Shown one piece after another: positions 44,455 through 54,230 of a stretch of DNA of 64,000 nucleotides (position 1 is its first letter; each line of letters begins with the position of its first letter). The stretch lies in assembly GCF_000369505.1 (NCBI RefSeq), contig NZ_KB850055.1:1116001-1180000 (forward strand), in the 5' to 3' direction. The notes below the pieces were generated by a model. It was not told where the DNA came from, searched no databases, and saw only the letters and a list, made by a program, of their open reading frames with translations. The stretch comes from Acinetobacter sp. NIPH 298. GTDB lineage: Bacteria; Pseudomonadota; Gammaproteobacteria; Pseudomonadales; Moraxellaceae. A program made the position numbers and the translations under genes.

Positions 44455-45276
44455 ATGATTAAGACAACATATAAGCTGATTTCTAAATTAAACAATAAAG
44501 AAAGCACTTATGGCCAATATATAGAAAAAGAGAAGATTGATATTGATAAATTGAAAACGATGTATTCAATTTATGAGCAATATTATGAAAACACCAAGTT
44601 TTCAGTCTTTGTTGAAGATTTCCAAAAGAAAAGTGGCGCTATATTAATTTTCAACAAAGAAAGTAATGAAATTGTGGGTTTTTCAACGGTCGCTGTACAA
44701 CATTTCTATTTTGAAGGTAAAGATTACACCGTTATATTTAGTGGTGATACGGTTATTTTAAGAGCATATTGGGGGACTCGCACCCTGCAAAGTACCATGT
44801 TCAAACTGATTATGAAGTTAAGAGTTAAATATCCATTTAATGAACTTTATTGGTTATTGATATCTAAAGGTTATAAAACATACCTATTATTGGCAAATAA
44901 TTATTATGCGTATTATCCCAACATAATGGATGAAAACCAACACTTGTCAGCGGTGGTAGAACATTACTGTGAGAACTTCTTTGGTGAATATTATGACAAA
45001 GAAGTTGGCTTATTAAACTTTGGCAATGATTATCAGCCATTAAAAGGTGAAGTCGCACCAATTACGGATGAGATGAGAATAAAAAATCCAAAAATTGAGT
45101 TTTTTGAGCAACTCAATCCAACTTGGACGGTGGGAACGGAGTTACCGTGTATTGGACGTTTGGCTTGGAAAGATATTGCTCGTTTCCCAGCAAAACTAAT
45201 CTCGAAGCCGATCAGCAAAGGTCGATGCGATGCAATTGTGACCAAGCACACACGTCAACGAGGAGCCAGCAAATGA
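44455..45276 (+). CDS. GNAT-fold acyltransferase-like protein
   Basis: 273 residues from ATG 44455 behind AAAGG; upstream in-frame codons back to 44353 look non-coding. The region FNKESNEIVGFSTVAVQHF, then VIFSGDTVILRAYWGTRTLQ, resembles strands 2-4 and the acyl-CoA loop of GNAT proteins (G-T/R pattern in place of R-x-x-G-x-G/A). No signal peptide. It overlaps the GH3 gene by 4 bp (ATGA). The GNAT call is from pattern; the precise family is unknown to me. Confidence 0.55.
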   Translation: MIKTTYKLISKLNNKESTYGQYIEKEKIDIDKLKTMYSIYEQYYENTKFSVFVEDFQKKSGAILIFNKESNEIVGFSTVAVQHFYFEGKDYTVIFSGDTVILRAYWGTRTLQSTMFKLIMKLRVKYPFNELYWLLISKGYKTYLLLANNYYAYYPNIMDENQHLSAVVEHYCENFFGEYYDKEVGLLNFGNDYQPLKGEVAPITDEMRIKNPKIEFFEQLNPTWTVGTELPCIGRLAWKDIARFPAKLISKPISKGRCDAIVTKHTRQRGASK

Positions 45277-46859
45277 GATATCAAGACTGGCTGACCTCTG
45301 GATCGCATTTTATTTTAAAACACTGGTGTGATATCGCAGATCAAAAGTTTAAGAAGGGTTTTAATGATCTCGAAGCAACGCAACGTCGTATTTTAAGTGT
45401 TATTTTACAATCATCTACTTTGGCACAACAGAACAATGTCAAAGATTATGAACAATTCGTCGCGTCTTTTCCTGCAACGCGTTATAGCGCATGGCGAGAA
45501 GATATTCAGCAATATCGAGAAGAAAAGTCCTTGCTTTCAAGTAGTAAATTGATCCGTTTTCAACCGACCAGCGGTTCGAGTGAACAAATCAAATTTATTC
45601 CTTATACCCAAGCATTCTTAGATGAACTTGATCATGCCATCGCACCTTGGTTAGCGAGTATGTACCGTAAATGTCCGCAATTACAATCAGGCACTCATTA
45701 TTGGTCAGTTTCATGGTTGCCTGAAAGCCAACGTGCAGTGCTAAAAGATAAAAACTTAAATGATGACAGTGCATTACTCGGTATAGGTAAGCGCATCTTA
45801 TCCAAGTTTACTCAAGCAGTTCCCAGTAATATTGCCTTTGCAGCAAACGCTGATGATGCCTTATTCGCCACAATCTGTTATTTGGTTGCAAACCGTAATT
45901 TAGCCATGATTTCAGTGTGGAGTCCGACTTTTGCTTTGCAATTGTTAGATCGATTGGAAGCCATGCAGCAAGAAGTTGCCGAAGTTCTATACAGTGGTTC
46001 ATGGGGTGCGCGTCAACTTTCTTTGCAACAAGTTGATGCTCCGCATAGTCCAGAAAGTGCTGAACGTTTAATTGATTGCTCCGATGGTGAGCAAATTGAT
46101 TTTAAATCCTTATGGCCAAAACTAAGTTTAGTCTCAAGTTGGGATACCGCTGGTTCAAAAGCTTGGGCGGATCAATTGCGACAGAGACTGCCTGCGGTAC
46201 AGTTTGAAGGCAAAGGTTTGTGGGCAACCGAAGGGGTGGTTACGATTCCTTATGCAGATCATTACCCACTGGCATATCAAAGTCATTTTTACGAATTTGA
46301 ATATTTAGAAGGGGAAAAACAAGGGCAGATTATCCCATCTTGGGCATTGAAAATGGGTGATGTGGTCAGCCCAGTCATTAGCTCAGGTAATGGTTTACTG
46401 CGATATTGTTTAGATGACTGTTTAATTGTGACTGGTTTCTTGGATCAAATACCGTGTTTTGAGTTTCAAGGACGGCGTTTTGGTGTCGATCTTGTGGGGG
46501 AAAAACTAGCTCCTGAAACAGCACAACAGCTTTTATCACATTTAAATCAAACGGATTCTAAAGCGATTTCGTTACTCGCGATTGATACACAGCAGCATGT
46601 TAAACCGTTTTACTGTGTATTGTTTGAAGGAGATATTCATCACACGGTTGATCATGAATATATCGATAATATTTTACGTCGAAACTTTCATTATGAACTT
46701 GCTCGAAATTTGGGACAGCTAGATCAACCACAGATTCGACAGGCAGAAAATGGTTGGAATGCCTATAAAAAGTTGGTGATGTTCGATGGCATCATTGAAG
46801 GCAATATTAAGCCAGAACCTCTGAAAAAAGTGAGCTTGAATAGTTTGGCTCAGCTATGA
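45273..46859 (+). CDS. GH3-family acyl-acid amido synthetase
   Basis: 528 residues from ATG 45273, with CGAGGAG nine bases upstream. Residues 98-112 are the ATP/AMP motif I (PTSGSSEQIKFIPYT), residues 316-328 are motif II (GLWATEGVVTIPY, Glu320), and the C-terminal domain begins near 410. GH3 enzymes adenylate a carboxylic acid and join it to an amine, usually an amino acid; plant members conjugate auxin or jasmonate. The role of bacterial members is largely unknown. Coupled by 4-bp overlap to the GNAT-like gene and 17 bp from the TolC-like gene. It probably makes the compound that the adjacent pump exports. Confidence 0.85.
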   Translation: MRYQDWLTSGSHFILKHWCDIADQKFKKGFNDLEATQRRILSVILQSSTLAQQNNVKDYEQFVASFPATRYSAWREDIQQYREEKSLLSSSKLIRFQPTSGSSEQIKFIPYTQAFLDELDHAIAPWLASMYRKCPQLQSGTHYWSVSWLPESQRAVLKDKNLNDDSALLGIGKRILSKFTQAVPSNIAFAANADDALFATICYLVANRNLAMISVWSPTFALQLLDRLEAMQQEVAEVLYSGSWGARQLSLQQVDAPHSPESAERLIDCSDGEQIDFKSLWPKLSLVSSWDTAGSKAWADQLRQRLPAVQFEGKGLWATEGVVTIPYADHYPLAYQSHFYEFEYLEGEKQGQIIPSWALKMGDVVSPVISSGNGLLRYCLDDCLIVTGFLDQIPCFEFQGRRFGVDLVGEKLAPETAQQLLSHLNQTDSKAISLLAIDTQQHVKPFYCVLFEGDIHHTVDHEYIDNILRRNFHYELARNLGQLDQPQIRQAENGWNAYKKLVMFDGIIEGNIKPEPLKKVSLNSLAQL

Positions 46860-46876
46860 AACAAGGAGGATGCAAG

Positions 46877-48199
46877 GTGCAGCGATTCAAAAAGCGAGTG
46901 TTAAAACTTCATTCTTTAATGTGTGTCAGTGTTTTATTCATATCGGGTGCAGTCAATGGAATGACTTTAGAGCAAGCCTTGAGTGCGAGTTTAAAACATG
47001 AAAGCCAGCTAGAACTGAGCCGTTTAAGTGTCAATCAGTCCACTGCCATGCTTGAACAAGCAAGACAACGTGATGGTTTAAAAGTAAATTTGGTGGGGCA
47101 GTTGGACTATGAAAAAATAGAGACGCCGGCAACAGTTTTATTTCCGACAGAGGGAAATAGGCGTGGTCGAAGCTTACAACTACAGATGGACTATCCGATT
47201 TACACATCGGGTCGTCATCGTTTGGGCGTAGATGCCGCTAAAAGTCAGCTTTCTGCACAGACCCATGCATTTTCCGATCGACGATCAGAAACGATTTTAA
47301 ATACAGTGATGGTCTATACCGATGTACTCAAAAAGCAGTCGATTTTAGCACTTAGAAAAAAAACACTAGCGAATCTACAACGCTCGCTTTTTGAATCACA
47401 ACGGCGCTTTGATGTTGGCATGATTACCCGTGCTGATTTGGCTCAAGTCTTGGCGCAGGTCGCGCAAGGGCAAGCAGATGTGACTCAAGCGCAATCGAGC
47501 CTCAGCATTAGCGAAGCGCAATTTTATCAAGTGACTGGTGTTCGCGCTGATCATTTGGTGCCAATCACTCAAGCACCGAATCTGACAAATAATTTGGATG
47601 AGATTTTATCAAAGACTAAAAATCACCCTGCGCTTATCCAAGCTAAATATCAAAAGCAAGCGGCAGAGCAACAATTCGCCTTAACAAAACGTGAGCTTTG
47701 GCCAACTGTGATGTTGACCAGTCGCGCTGGGAAACAAGAAGAAGCGAGTTACATTGGTTCTGAAAGTAATAATTATATGGTGGGCGTACAGTTAAATATG
47801 CCTTTGTTTGATGATGGTTTAAATCGCGCCAATGTGCGAAAAGCACAAACGGATGTGGATCTCGCCAATCAGAAAATTAGAAGCCTAGAATTGGATCTGA
47901 ATCAACGTGCGCAAACGACCTATGCACAACTTTTAAGTATCCGTCAAAATAAAAATGCACTAAAAAATGCAATAGATGCAGCAGAAATCGCGCTGCTATA
48001 CACACGAAAAGAATTTGAAATAGGCACCAAGACAACCTTTGACTTACTCAATACAGAGCAGAAATTGTTGGATGTTCAAACTCAGAAAATCGTCAATGAA
48101 CAAGATGAAATCGTATTTATTTATCAGTTATTGGATCAAATGGGTGAGCTAAATCATCTGGTGTCTAATCAATATCCTGAACAGGTGAATCTACAATGA
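46877..48199 (+). CDS. TolC-family outer-membrane channel protein
   Basis: 440 residues from GTG 46877, preceded by AAGGAGGA at an ideal 7-base distance; ATG 46856 (447 residues) overlaps the GH3 stop and is the alternative. Signal peptide (VLKLHSLMCVSVLFISGAVNG) then two OEP repeats with the long coiled-coil helices (MTLEQALSASLKHESQLELSR; RKEFEIGTKTTFDLLNTEQKLLD; key G--T-FD-L). It would complete a three-part EmrA-EmrB-TolC exporter encoded in one cluster. Overlaps the next gene by 4 bp. Confidence 0.9.
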   Translation: MQRFKKRVLKLHSLMCVSVLFISGAVNGMTLEQALSASLKHESQLELSRLSVNQSTAMLEQARQRDGLKVNLVGQLDYEKIETPATVLFPTEGNRRGRSLQLQMDYPIYTSGRHRLGVDAAKSQLSAQTHAFSDRRSETILNTVMVYTDVLKKQSILALRKKTLANLQRSLFESQRRFDVGMITRADLAQVLAQVAQGQADVTQAQSSLSISEAQFYQVTGVRADHLVPITQAPNLTNNLDEILSKTKNHPALIQAKYQKQAAEQQFALTKRELWPTVMLTSRAGKQEEASYIGSESNNYMVGVQLNMPLFDDGLNRANVRKAQTDVDLANQKIRSLELDLNQRAQTTYAQLLSIRQNKNALKNAIDAAEIALLYTRKEFEIGTKTTFDLLNTEQKLLDVQTQKIVNEQDEIVFIYQLLDQMGELNHLVSNQYPEQVNLQ

Positions 48200-49368
48200 A
48201 TATAAATCCAGCATTACAACCGCTTGAAAAAAGTCATCTCATTACAAGAGAAGCAACATTAGAAGACGACCAAGCCTTGCGAGCATTGATCGCTGTTCCG
48301 ATGACAACGAAAGGGGTTCAAATCAGTTTTCAACGTGAGCCGAGTTATTTTAAAGCATCCGATATTTTGTATAAGCATAAATTACATGTGGTGATTGAAG
48401 ACACTGCGAGCCAGAAAAAAGTGGCTTGTTATAGCAATGGCTATCGTCCGTGTTATGTCAATCGCAGCATACAGAATTTTCGATATGCCAGTGACCTGCG
48501 CGTTGATCATCGCTATCGAGGAAAATCATTAGTTAAGGTGCTCGGTGCACATGTAAAAGAAAATATGCATGCGCCTAATTTTAGTCAGATGATTATTTTT
48601 GATGATAATCATGCAGCCCGTGCTGCGATACAAGCGCCTAAAACAGGTATGCCTGATTATTATGATGAAGGACTCATTGAGACTTTAACGCTGACAGATT
48701 TAGGCCCACGAAGAAAAATTACGACTTTCCTGAATGATTCAAACCCACATCATACGGACATAGCGCAGATTCAATCTTGCATAGCCAAACCAGAACATAT
48801 ACAGGCGATGAATCAGTTTATTACCGAGATGTCAGATTACTATAACTTTATCCCTGCTTATAATTTCGAAGAATTGGCTGAGGGGAATTGTTATTTTTCT
48901 GGCATAAAACTATCAGACTTTCTTCTTTATTTTCAGAATGACAAAATTGTTGGCATGTTTGGGTTATGGGATCAGCACAGCCTCAAACAAACCAAAATAT
49001 TACATTACAGTCCAATGATCGGTGTACTCAGACCGATATATAACCTTTACACCAAGTTCAGTAAAAGCATGCCTTTGCCCAAGCGAGGTGATGCGGTGAA
49101 ATATCATGTACTGCATACTTTATTGTGTCATCCAACCGCTTTGTCTTTGCATCATCAGATGTTAAAAGACGCCTATCATCGTTCTAAGCAACTGGGTATT
49201 GGTGCTGTTAGTTTTACGCTATCGCATAAAGATCCTCGCTTTCAACTGAATCAATTCTATAAAGGAGAACGGTTGACTGGTATGCATGGTTTTATTAGCT
49301 TTGAGGCAGATCCGCGTCCTAACTTTGATCAAACACTCATTCCATATCTTGAAGTGGGGCGGATTTGA
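48196..49368 (+). CDS. GNAT-family N-acetyltransferase
   Basis: 390 residues; the ATG overlaps the preceding TGA. The N-terminal half has a clear motif A: DLRVDHRYRGKSLVKVLG (residues ~104-121; the Q/R-x-x-G-x-G/A loop for acyl-CoA), preceded by VACYSNGYRPCYVNRS. The C-terminal half is a second GNAT-like fold without a clear loop. It is the last of the six-gene cluster, so it may modify the GH3 product or its precursor. Confidence 0.8.
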   Translation: MNINPALQPLEKSHLITREATLEDDQALRALIAVPMTTKGVQISFQREPSYFKASDILYKHKLHVVIEDTASQKKVACYSNGYRPCYVNRSIQNFRYASDLRVDHRYRGKSLVKVLGAHVKENMHAPNFSQMIIFDDNHAARAAIQAPKTGMPDYYDEGLIETLTLTDLGPRRKITTFLNDSNPHHTDIAQIQSCIAKPEHIQAMNQFITEMSDYYNFIPAYNFEELAEGNCYFSGIKLSDFLLYFQNDKIVGMFGLWDQHSLKQTKILHYSPMIGVLRPIYNLYTKFSKSMPLPKRGDAVKYHVLHTLLCHPTALSLHHQMLKDAYHRSKQLGIGAVSFTLSHKDPRFQLNQFYKGERLTGMHGFISFEADPRPNFDQTLIPYLEVGRI

Positions 49369-49670
49369 CGCTCAATCAAAATGGCTGTGAAATGTTTTAT
49401 TGAGCAGTCATTTTCTATTTAACATGCTTCAATATGGCGTATTTTTAAGCCATTCCTTTTAAATCCATTAGAAAAACCGACAAAAGTTATCAATTTCATA
49501 AAATACTTCTATAATAATGCCCATCATTACGAGTTGCAGTGAGTCGTATGACGACTACGATCAATTGCAACTACGCATTATTAAGTCAATTTTAACGCTA
49601 TAATTCGACTTATTTATCAATATTTTCAATCTCTTGTGTTAAAACACATCAGATCAGTTTAGGTGCTAGC
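49369..49670. other. Intergenic region with nested hairpin
   Basis: 302 bp. It contains the nested stems at 49514-49581 and a TATAAT (49599-49604) about 67 bp before the OsmC-YcaO start, but no clear -35 box. Confidence 0.5.
49514..49581. promoter_or_regulatory. Nested imperfect hairpin
   Basis: Three concentric stems: ATAATGC/GCATTAT (49514-49520 with 49575-49581), GTTGCA/TGCAAC (49533-49538 with 49566-49571) and AGTCGT/ACGACT (49542-49547 with 49551-49556). It is just upstream of a putative promoter, so could be the end of the previous transcript or a regulatory site. Confidence 0.4.
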
Positions 49671-51872
49671 ATGGAAATCAAGGTTAATTACCTCGACAAC
49701 CTTCGACAAGAAGCCAAATTCGATGACTTTACCGTAATCGCCGACCAACCGATTCGCTACAAAGGGGATGGTTCTGCGCCAGGTCCATTTGATTATTTTT
49801 TAGCATCATCGGCGCTCTGTGCAGCTTATTTCGTAAAAGTGTATTGTGCCGCACGTGATATTCCGACGGATAATATTCGTTTATCGCAAAACAATATTGT
49901 TGATCCAGAAAACCGCTACAAACAAATTTTTAAAATTCAGGTTGAATTACCGGCTGATATTTCAGAAAAAGATCGTCAAGGCATCTTGCGCTCAATCGAC
50001 CGTTGTACGGTGAAGAAGGTCATACAAACTGGTCCAGAGTTTATTATTGAAGAAGTCGAAAGTATCGATGCCGATGCACAGGCATTGCTGATGCCAAGCT
50101 TAGCATCGGAAAATACGACCTATATCGCAGGTAAGGATCTGCCATTAGAAGAAACCATTGCCAATATGTCGAGCATTTTGGCAGGCTTAGGTATGAAGAT
50201 TGAAATTGCGTCATGGCGTAATATTGTGCCAAATGTTTGGTCACTGCATATCCGTGATGCCCAATCTCCAATGTGTTTTACCAATGGTAAGGGTTCAACC
50301 AAAGAAAGTGCATTGGCTTCAGCACTCGGTGAGTTCATTGAGCGTTTAAACTGTAACTTTTTCTATAACGATCAGTTTTGGGGTGAAGAAATTGCCAACG
50401 CTGAATTTGTTCACTATCCAGATGAAAAATGGTTTAAACCAGGTCCAAATGGCGAATTACCGAAAGAAATTTTAGATGAATACTGTTTAGAAGTTTATAA
50501 CCCTGACGATGAGTTACTGGGTACGCATTTGTATGATACCAACTCAGGTAACATCGAACGTGGTATCTGTTCACTGCCATTTGTGCGTCAATCTGATAGT
50601 GAGACAGTCTATTTCCCATCGAATCTAATTGAAAACCTATATCTAAGTAACGGTATGAGCGCGGGGAATACTTTAGAAGAAGCGCAAGTACAATGTTTAT
50701 CTGAAATCTTTGAACGTGCTGTAAAACGTGAAATCTTAGAAGGGGAAATCACATTACCGGACGTACCTGAAGACGTTTTAGCGAAATATCCAAGCATTGT
50801 TGCAGGTATCCAAGGCTTAGAAGAGCAAGGTTTTCCAGTATTGGTCAAGGATGCTTCTTTAGGTGGTCAATTTCCAGTGATGTGTGTCACTTTGATGAAC
50901 CCACGCACAGGCGGTGTGTTTGCTTCATTTGGTGCGCATCCAAGCTTTGAAGTCGCTTTGGAACGTAGTCTGACTGAGTTATTGCAAGGTCGTAGTTTTG
51001 AAGGCTTGAATGACTTGCCACAACCAACCTTCCAAAGCGAAGCAGTGACCGAACCAAATAATTTTGTGGAACACTTTATTGATTCAAGTGGTTTAGTCTC
51101 TTGGCGTTTCTTTAGTGCCAAATCAGACTATGATTTCGTCGAGTGGGATTTTACCAATGATGGTGAAAACTCCAATGCTGACGAAGCGGCTGAATTATTT
51201 GGCATCCTTGAAGAAATGGGCAAAGAAGTTTATATGGCGGTCTATGAGCATCTCGGTGCAACCGCTTGCCGTATTTTAGTACCTGATTATTCAGAAATTT
51301 ATTTGGTTGAAGATTTGGTTTGGGATAATACCAACAAAGCGTTATTGTTCCGTGAAGATATTTTGAACTTACATCGCTTGGACGATGAGCAACTTGAAGC
51401 ATTGCTTGAACGTTTAGAAGAATGTGAATTGGATGATTATACTGAGATCACTACGCTGATTGGGGTTGAATTCGATGACAATACTGTGTGGGGGCAACTC
51501 ACACTGCTCGAATTAAAATTATTAATCAATCTTGCATTGCAGCAATTTGAAGAAGCCAAAGAATTGGTCGAAACGTTCTTGCAATACAATACCAACACCG
51601 TTGAGCGTGGCTTGTTCTATCAATGCATGAATGTCGTACTAGAAGTCATTCTCGATGATGAGATGGAATTGGAAGATTACGACAAGAACTTCCGTCGTAT
51701 GTTTGGTGATGAACGTATGGATGCAGTAATCGGTTCGGTCGAAGGCACTGTTCGTTTCTATGGTTTAACGCCGACCAGCATGAAACTTGAAGGGCTCGAT
51801 CGTCATTTACGTTTGATTGAAAGCTATAAGAAATTGCATGCTGCTCGTGCGAAATCAGTGATAGTAAGCTAG
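49671..51872 (+). CDS. ycaO: OsmC domain-YcaO domain fusion protein
   Basis: 733 residues. Residues 1-~135 are an OsmC-like fold (DNLRQEAKFDDF, SALCAAYFVKVYCAARDI with the redox Cys pair partly kept), residues ~150-590 the YcaO ATP-binding domain (GKGSTKESALASALGEFIERL is diagnostic: key G-G----A--SA--E--ER), and an acidic TPR-like C-terminal part. The E. coli counterpart is linked to beta-methylthiolation of ribosomal protein S12 (with RimO); the molecular reaction of this class is not settled. No peptide precursor or bacteriocin gene is adjacent. Closed by a strong terminator. Confidence 0.88.
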   Translation: MEIKVNYLDNLRQEAKFDDFTVIADQPIRYKGDGSAPGPFDYFLASSALCAAYFVKVYCAARDIPTDNIRLSQNNIVDPENRYKQIFKIQVELPADISEKDRQGILRSIDRCTVKKVIQTGPEFIIEEVESIDADAQALLMPSLASENTTYIAGKDLPLEETIANMSSILAGLGMKIEIASWRNIVPNVWSLHIRDAQSPMCFTNGKGSTKESALASALGEFIERLNCNFFYNDQFWGEEIANAEFVHYPDEKWFKPGPNGELPKEILDEYCLEVYNPDDELLGTHLYDTNSGNIERGICSLPFVRQSDSETVYFPSNLIENLYLSNGMSAGNTLEEAQVQCLSEIFERAVKREILEGEITLPDVPEDVLAKYPSIVAGIQGLEEQGFPVLVKDASLGGQFPVMCVTLMNPRTGGVFASFGAHPSFEVALERSLTELLQGRSFEGLNDLPQPTFQSEAVTEPNNFVEHFIDSSGLVSWRFFSAKSDYDFVEWDFTNDGENSNADEAAELFGILEEMGKEVYMAVYEHLGATACRILVPDYSEIYLVEDLVWDNTNKALLFREDILNLHRLDDEQLEALLERLEECELDDYTEITTLIGVEFDDNTVWGQLTLLELKLLINLALQQFEEAKELVETFLQYNTNTVERGLFYQCMNVVLEVILDDEMELEDYDKNFRRMFGDERMDAVIGSVEGTVRFYGLTPTSMKLEGLDRHLRLIESYKKLHAARAKSVIVS

Positions 51873-52283
51873 GAACGACAATACACGACACTGGACTGCA
51901 AGATGATAATCATTGAGCAGTCCAGTGTTTTTAAATATCTAGCACATTTGAACAAAAAATTTAAAGAAATAAGAATGACATAAATATTTAGAGTTGGCAC
52001 TTCAACCATGCATTGCGTTTTTAGCTAAACCCCCTTTGATCATTATTTACATCTGCTAGTATTTCCTTATTGAGATAAACAAAAGGAATTTATAAAAGAA
52101 GTGTATTGCTTTAGATTATGAATATAATTCATATTTTTACATTAGAAAAAATCATTTCATGCATATCTAAATTGTTTGTAAGCTCGGAAAACAAGATAGG
52201 GATGGTCATCATCTAATAACCGAAGCTATTTATGGATGAATAAATACAAAGATGCGTTTATATATAATCAATAGAGTAGAAAA
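51873..52283. other. Intergenic region ycaO-amidohydrolase
   Basis: 411 bp: the ycaO terminator, then A/T-rich DNA with a small perfect dyad ATGAAT-ATA-ATTCAT (52118-52132), possible operator, 150 bp before the amidohydrolase. No gene seen. Confidence 0.5.
51888..51933 (+). terminator. Terminator after ycaO
   Basis: ACACTGGACTGC pairs perfectly with GCAGTCCAGTGT around a 17-nt loop, followed by five T. Confidence 0.9.
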
Positions 52284-53357
52284 ATGAATCCCTTAGATTT
52301 GGCAATTATCGATCCACATATACACCAATGGGACCCTTATCACACACCACATTCAGCCGCGCTATTGGTCAAAACCTTGGGGAAATATCCAGCGCTCATG
52401 GATAAGGTGATTCGTCTGGTTAAACCCAAGCCATTATTAGATACGCTCGGAAAGACTGAACACATCTTAAATCCTTATTTACCGATGCATTACCATCAAG
52501 ACTTAGGCGGTTTGAATGTAGAGAGTGTGGTGCATGTTGAAGCCAATTGGCACCATCATAAAGGTTTTGGCGTTGTTGAAGAAACGAGCTGGTTAAGCCA
52601 TTTAGATTTTTCAAAATATGATTTAAAACTTGCTGCAATTATTGCCACGGCGGATCCAAGTAGCCGCAAATTCGCCGATATTTTAAAAGCTCATCGAGAT
52701 GCAAGTCCTTTGTTTAGAGGAATTCGAAAGATGTCTTCTTGGCATGAGGATGATGGCATCTATCGCTGGTCTAAAACACCTCATTTATATCAGTCTAAAA
52801 AATTCTTAAAGGGATTTGAGCAACTCGCCAAAATGAATTTGTCCTTCGATGCTTGGGGCTATTCAACTCAATTAAATGAGATCACTGCCTTAGCCAAGCA
52901 ATTTCCAGAAACACACATTGTCGTGGATCATCTTGCAACACCTGCTGGGCTATTTGGCGCAGTGGGTAAGAAGACTGGGAAAACTGCTGCGCAACGTGAT
53001 GCAATATTTCAGCAATGGCAAAACGACCTGAGTACTTTAGCGGAGCAGCCGAATGTAAGTGCGAAAATATCAGGTCTCATGATGCCTGTATTGGGACATA
53101 CATTTTATAAAGAAAATCGCACGGCAACTGTTGCTGAAATGGTTCAATTATTAGCGCCATTGATACAGCATGCGATTCGTGTCTTTGGTACAGATCGAAT
53201 CATGTTCGCTTCGAATTATCCAATGGATAAACCTAATGCGCGTTTAACCGACTTAATACAGGCTTACATCAAAATGATTGAGCCTTATGGTTCTGAAGCT
53301 TTGCAAGCGATTTTTAGACAAAACGCAATCCATTTTTATCAATTAGACATCAACTAA
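52284..53357 (+). CDS. Amidohydrolase-family (COG3618 type) protein
   Basis: 357 residues. The metal motif IIDPHIHQWDP (HxH) is at residues ~8-18, VVDHLATPAG near 213 carries the later histidine, and RIMFASNYPMD near 310 the catalytic aspartate region. This is the TIM-barrel group of 2-pyrone-4,6-dicarboxylate lactonase-like and fuconolactonase-like hydrolases. The substrate is unknown. 16 bp before a short-chain dehydrogenase gene, so both may act in one catabolic step pair. Confidence 0.85.
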   Translation: MNPLDLAIIDPHIHQWDPYHTPHSAALLVKTLGKYPALMDKVIRLVKPKPLLDTLGKTEHILNPYLPMHYHQDLGGLNVESVVHVEANWHHHKGFGVVEETSWLSHLDFSKYDLKLAAIIATADPSSRKFADILKAHRDASPLFRGIRKMSSWHEDDGIYRWSKTPHLYQSKKFLKGFEQLAKMNLSFDAWGYSTQLNEITALAKQFPETHIVVDHLATPAGLFGAVGKKTGKTAAQRDAIFQQWQNDLSTLAEQPNVSAKISGLMMPVLGHTFYKENRTATVAEMVQLLAPLIQHAIRVFGTDRIMFASNYPMDKPNARLTDLIQAYIKMIEPYGSEALQAIFRQNAIHFYQLDIN

Positions 53358-53373
53358 ATAAAGAGCCATTTTT

Positions 53374-54204
53374 ATGAAGAATTTTAATCAAAAAGTTGCC
53401 GCGATTACAGGTGCGGGTTCTGGAATCGGTCAACAACTCGCTATCTTATTGGCACAACAGGGTACACATCTAGCCCTGAGTGATGTGAATGAGCAAGGCT
53501 TAGCTGAAACATTGGACCTCGTTAAATCTTATCCGATCAATGTGACACTCACGACTTTGAATGTTGTTGATCGCGCTGATGTAGAGGAATGGGCTGCGAA
53601 TACCGCTCAAGAACATGGAAAAATTAATCTCATTTTTAATAATGCAGGCGTGGCACTGGCAAGCACGGTTGAAGGAATGAGTTATGAGGAAATGGAGTGG
53701 GTATTTGATATTAATTTTTGGGGTGTAGTACATGGTACCAAAGCATTTTTACCCTATTTAAAGCAAAGTGGTGAAGGGCATATTATCAACATTTCTAGTC
53801 TATTTGGTTTAACAGCGCAACCTACGCAAAGTGCATACAATGCGACTAAATTTGCAGTGCGTGGTTTTACCGAATCACTTCGTCAAGAGCTTGACTTACA
53901 AGCCAACGGCGTAAGTGCAACTTGTGTTCATCCAGGAGGGATACGCACTAATATCGCAAATAGTGCACGCATGAGTGATAGTATTCGTGCTTTAGGATTG
54001 AATCCTGCAAAAGCCAGTAAAGCCTTTAACAAGGTACTCAAAACCCCACCTGAAGAAGCAGCAAAAGTAATTTTAAATGCGGTTAAAAAAGATCAGCGCC
54101 GAGTTTTAATTGGCAATGATGCCAAAATTTTAGATCTAATTCAGCGTGTAGCACCATCACATTATGCGCAAGCATTGAATTTGTTCACCAAAAAGAAAAA
54201 GTAA
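53374..54204 (+). CDS. Short-chain dehydrogenase/reductase
   Basis: 276 residues of the classical SDR type: cofactor turn TGAGSGIG (residues ~12-19), NNAGVA, catalytic serine in ISSLFG and YNATK (Tyr/Lys pair). After that PGGIRTNIA. The aspartate after strand 2 (SDVNE) suggests NAD preference. Probably co-expressed with the amidohydrolase. Substrate not predictable. Confidence 0.9.
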   Translation: MKNFNQKVAAITGAGSGIGQQLAILLAQQGTHLALSDVNEQGLAETLDLVKSYPINVTLTTLNVVDRADVEEWAANTAQEHGKINLIFNNAGVALASTVEGMSYEEMEWVFDINFWGVVHGTKAFLPYLKQSGEGHIINISSLFGLTAQPTQSAYNATKFAVRGFTESLRQELDLQANGVSATCVHPGGIRTNIANSARMSDSIRALGLNPAKASKAFNKVLKTPPEEAAKVILNAVKKDQRRVLIGNDAKILDLIQRVAPSHYAQALNLFTKKKK

Positions 54205-54230
54205 GATTTGAGTTCATCTTCTATTTAACT

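Noticed and set aside
49671..51872. YcaO protein as part of a thiazole/oxazole-modified peptide cluster
   Set aside because: No precursor peptide, dehydrogenase or E1-like partner gene is near; the OsmC-YcaO fusion fits the RimO-linked housekeeping type.
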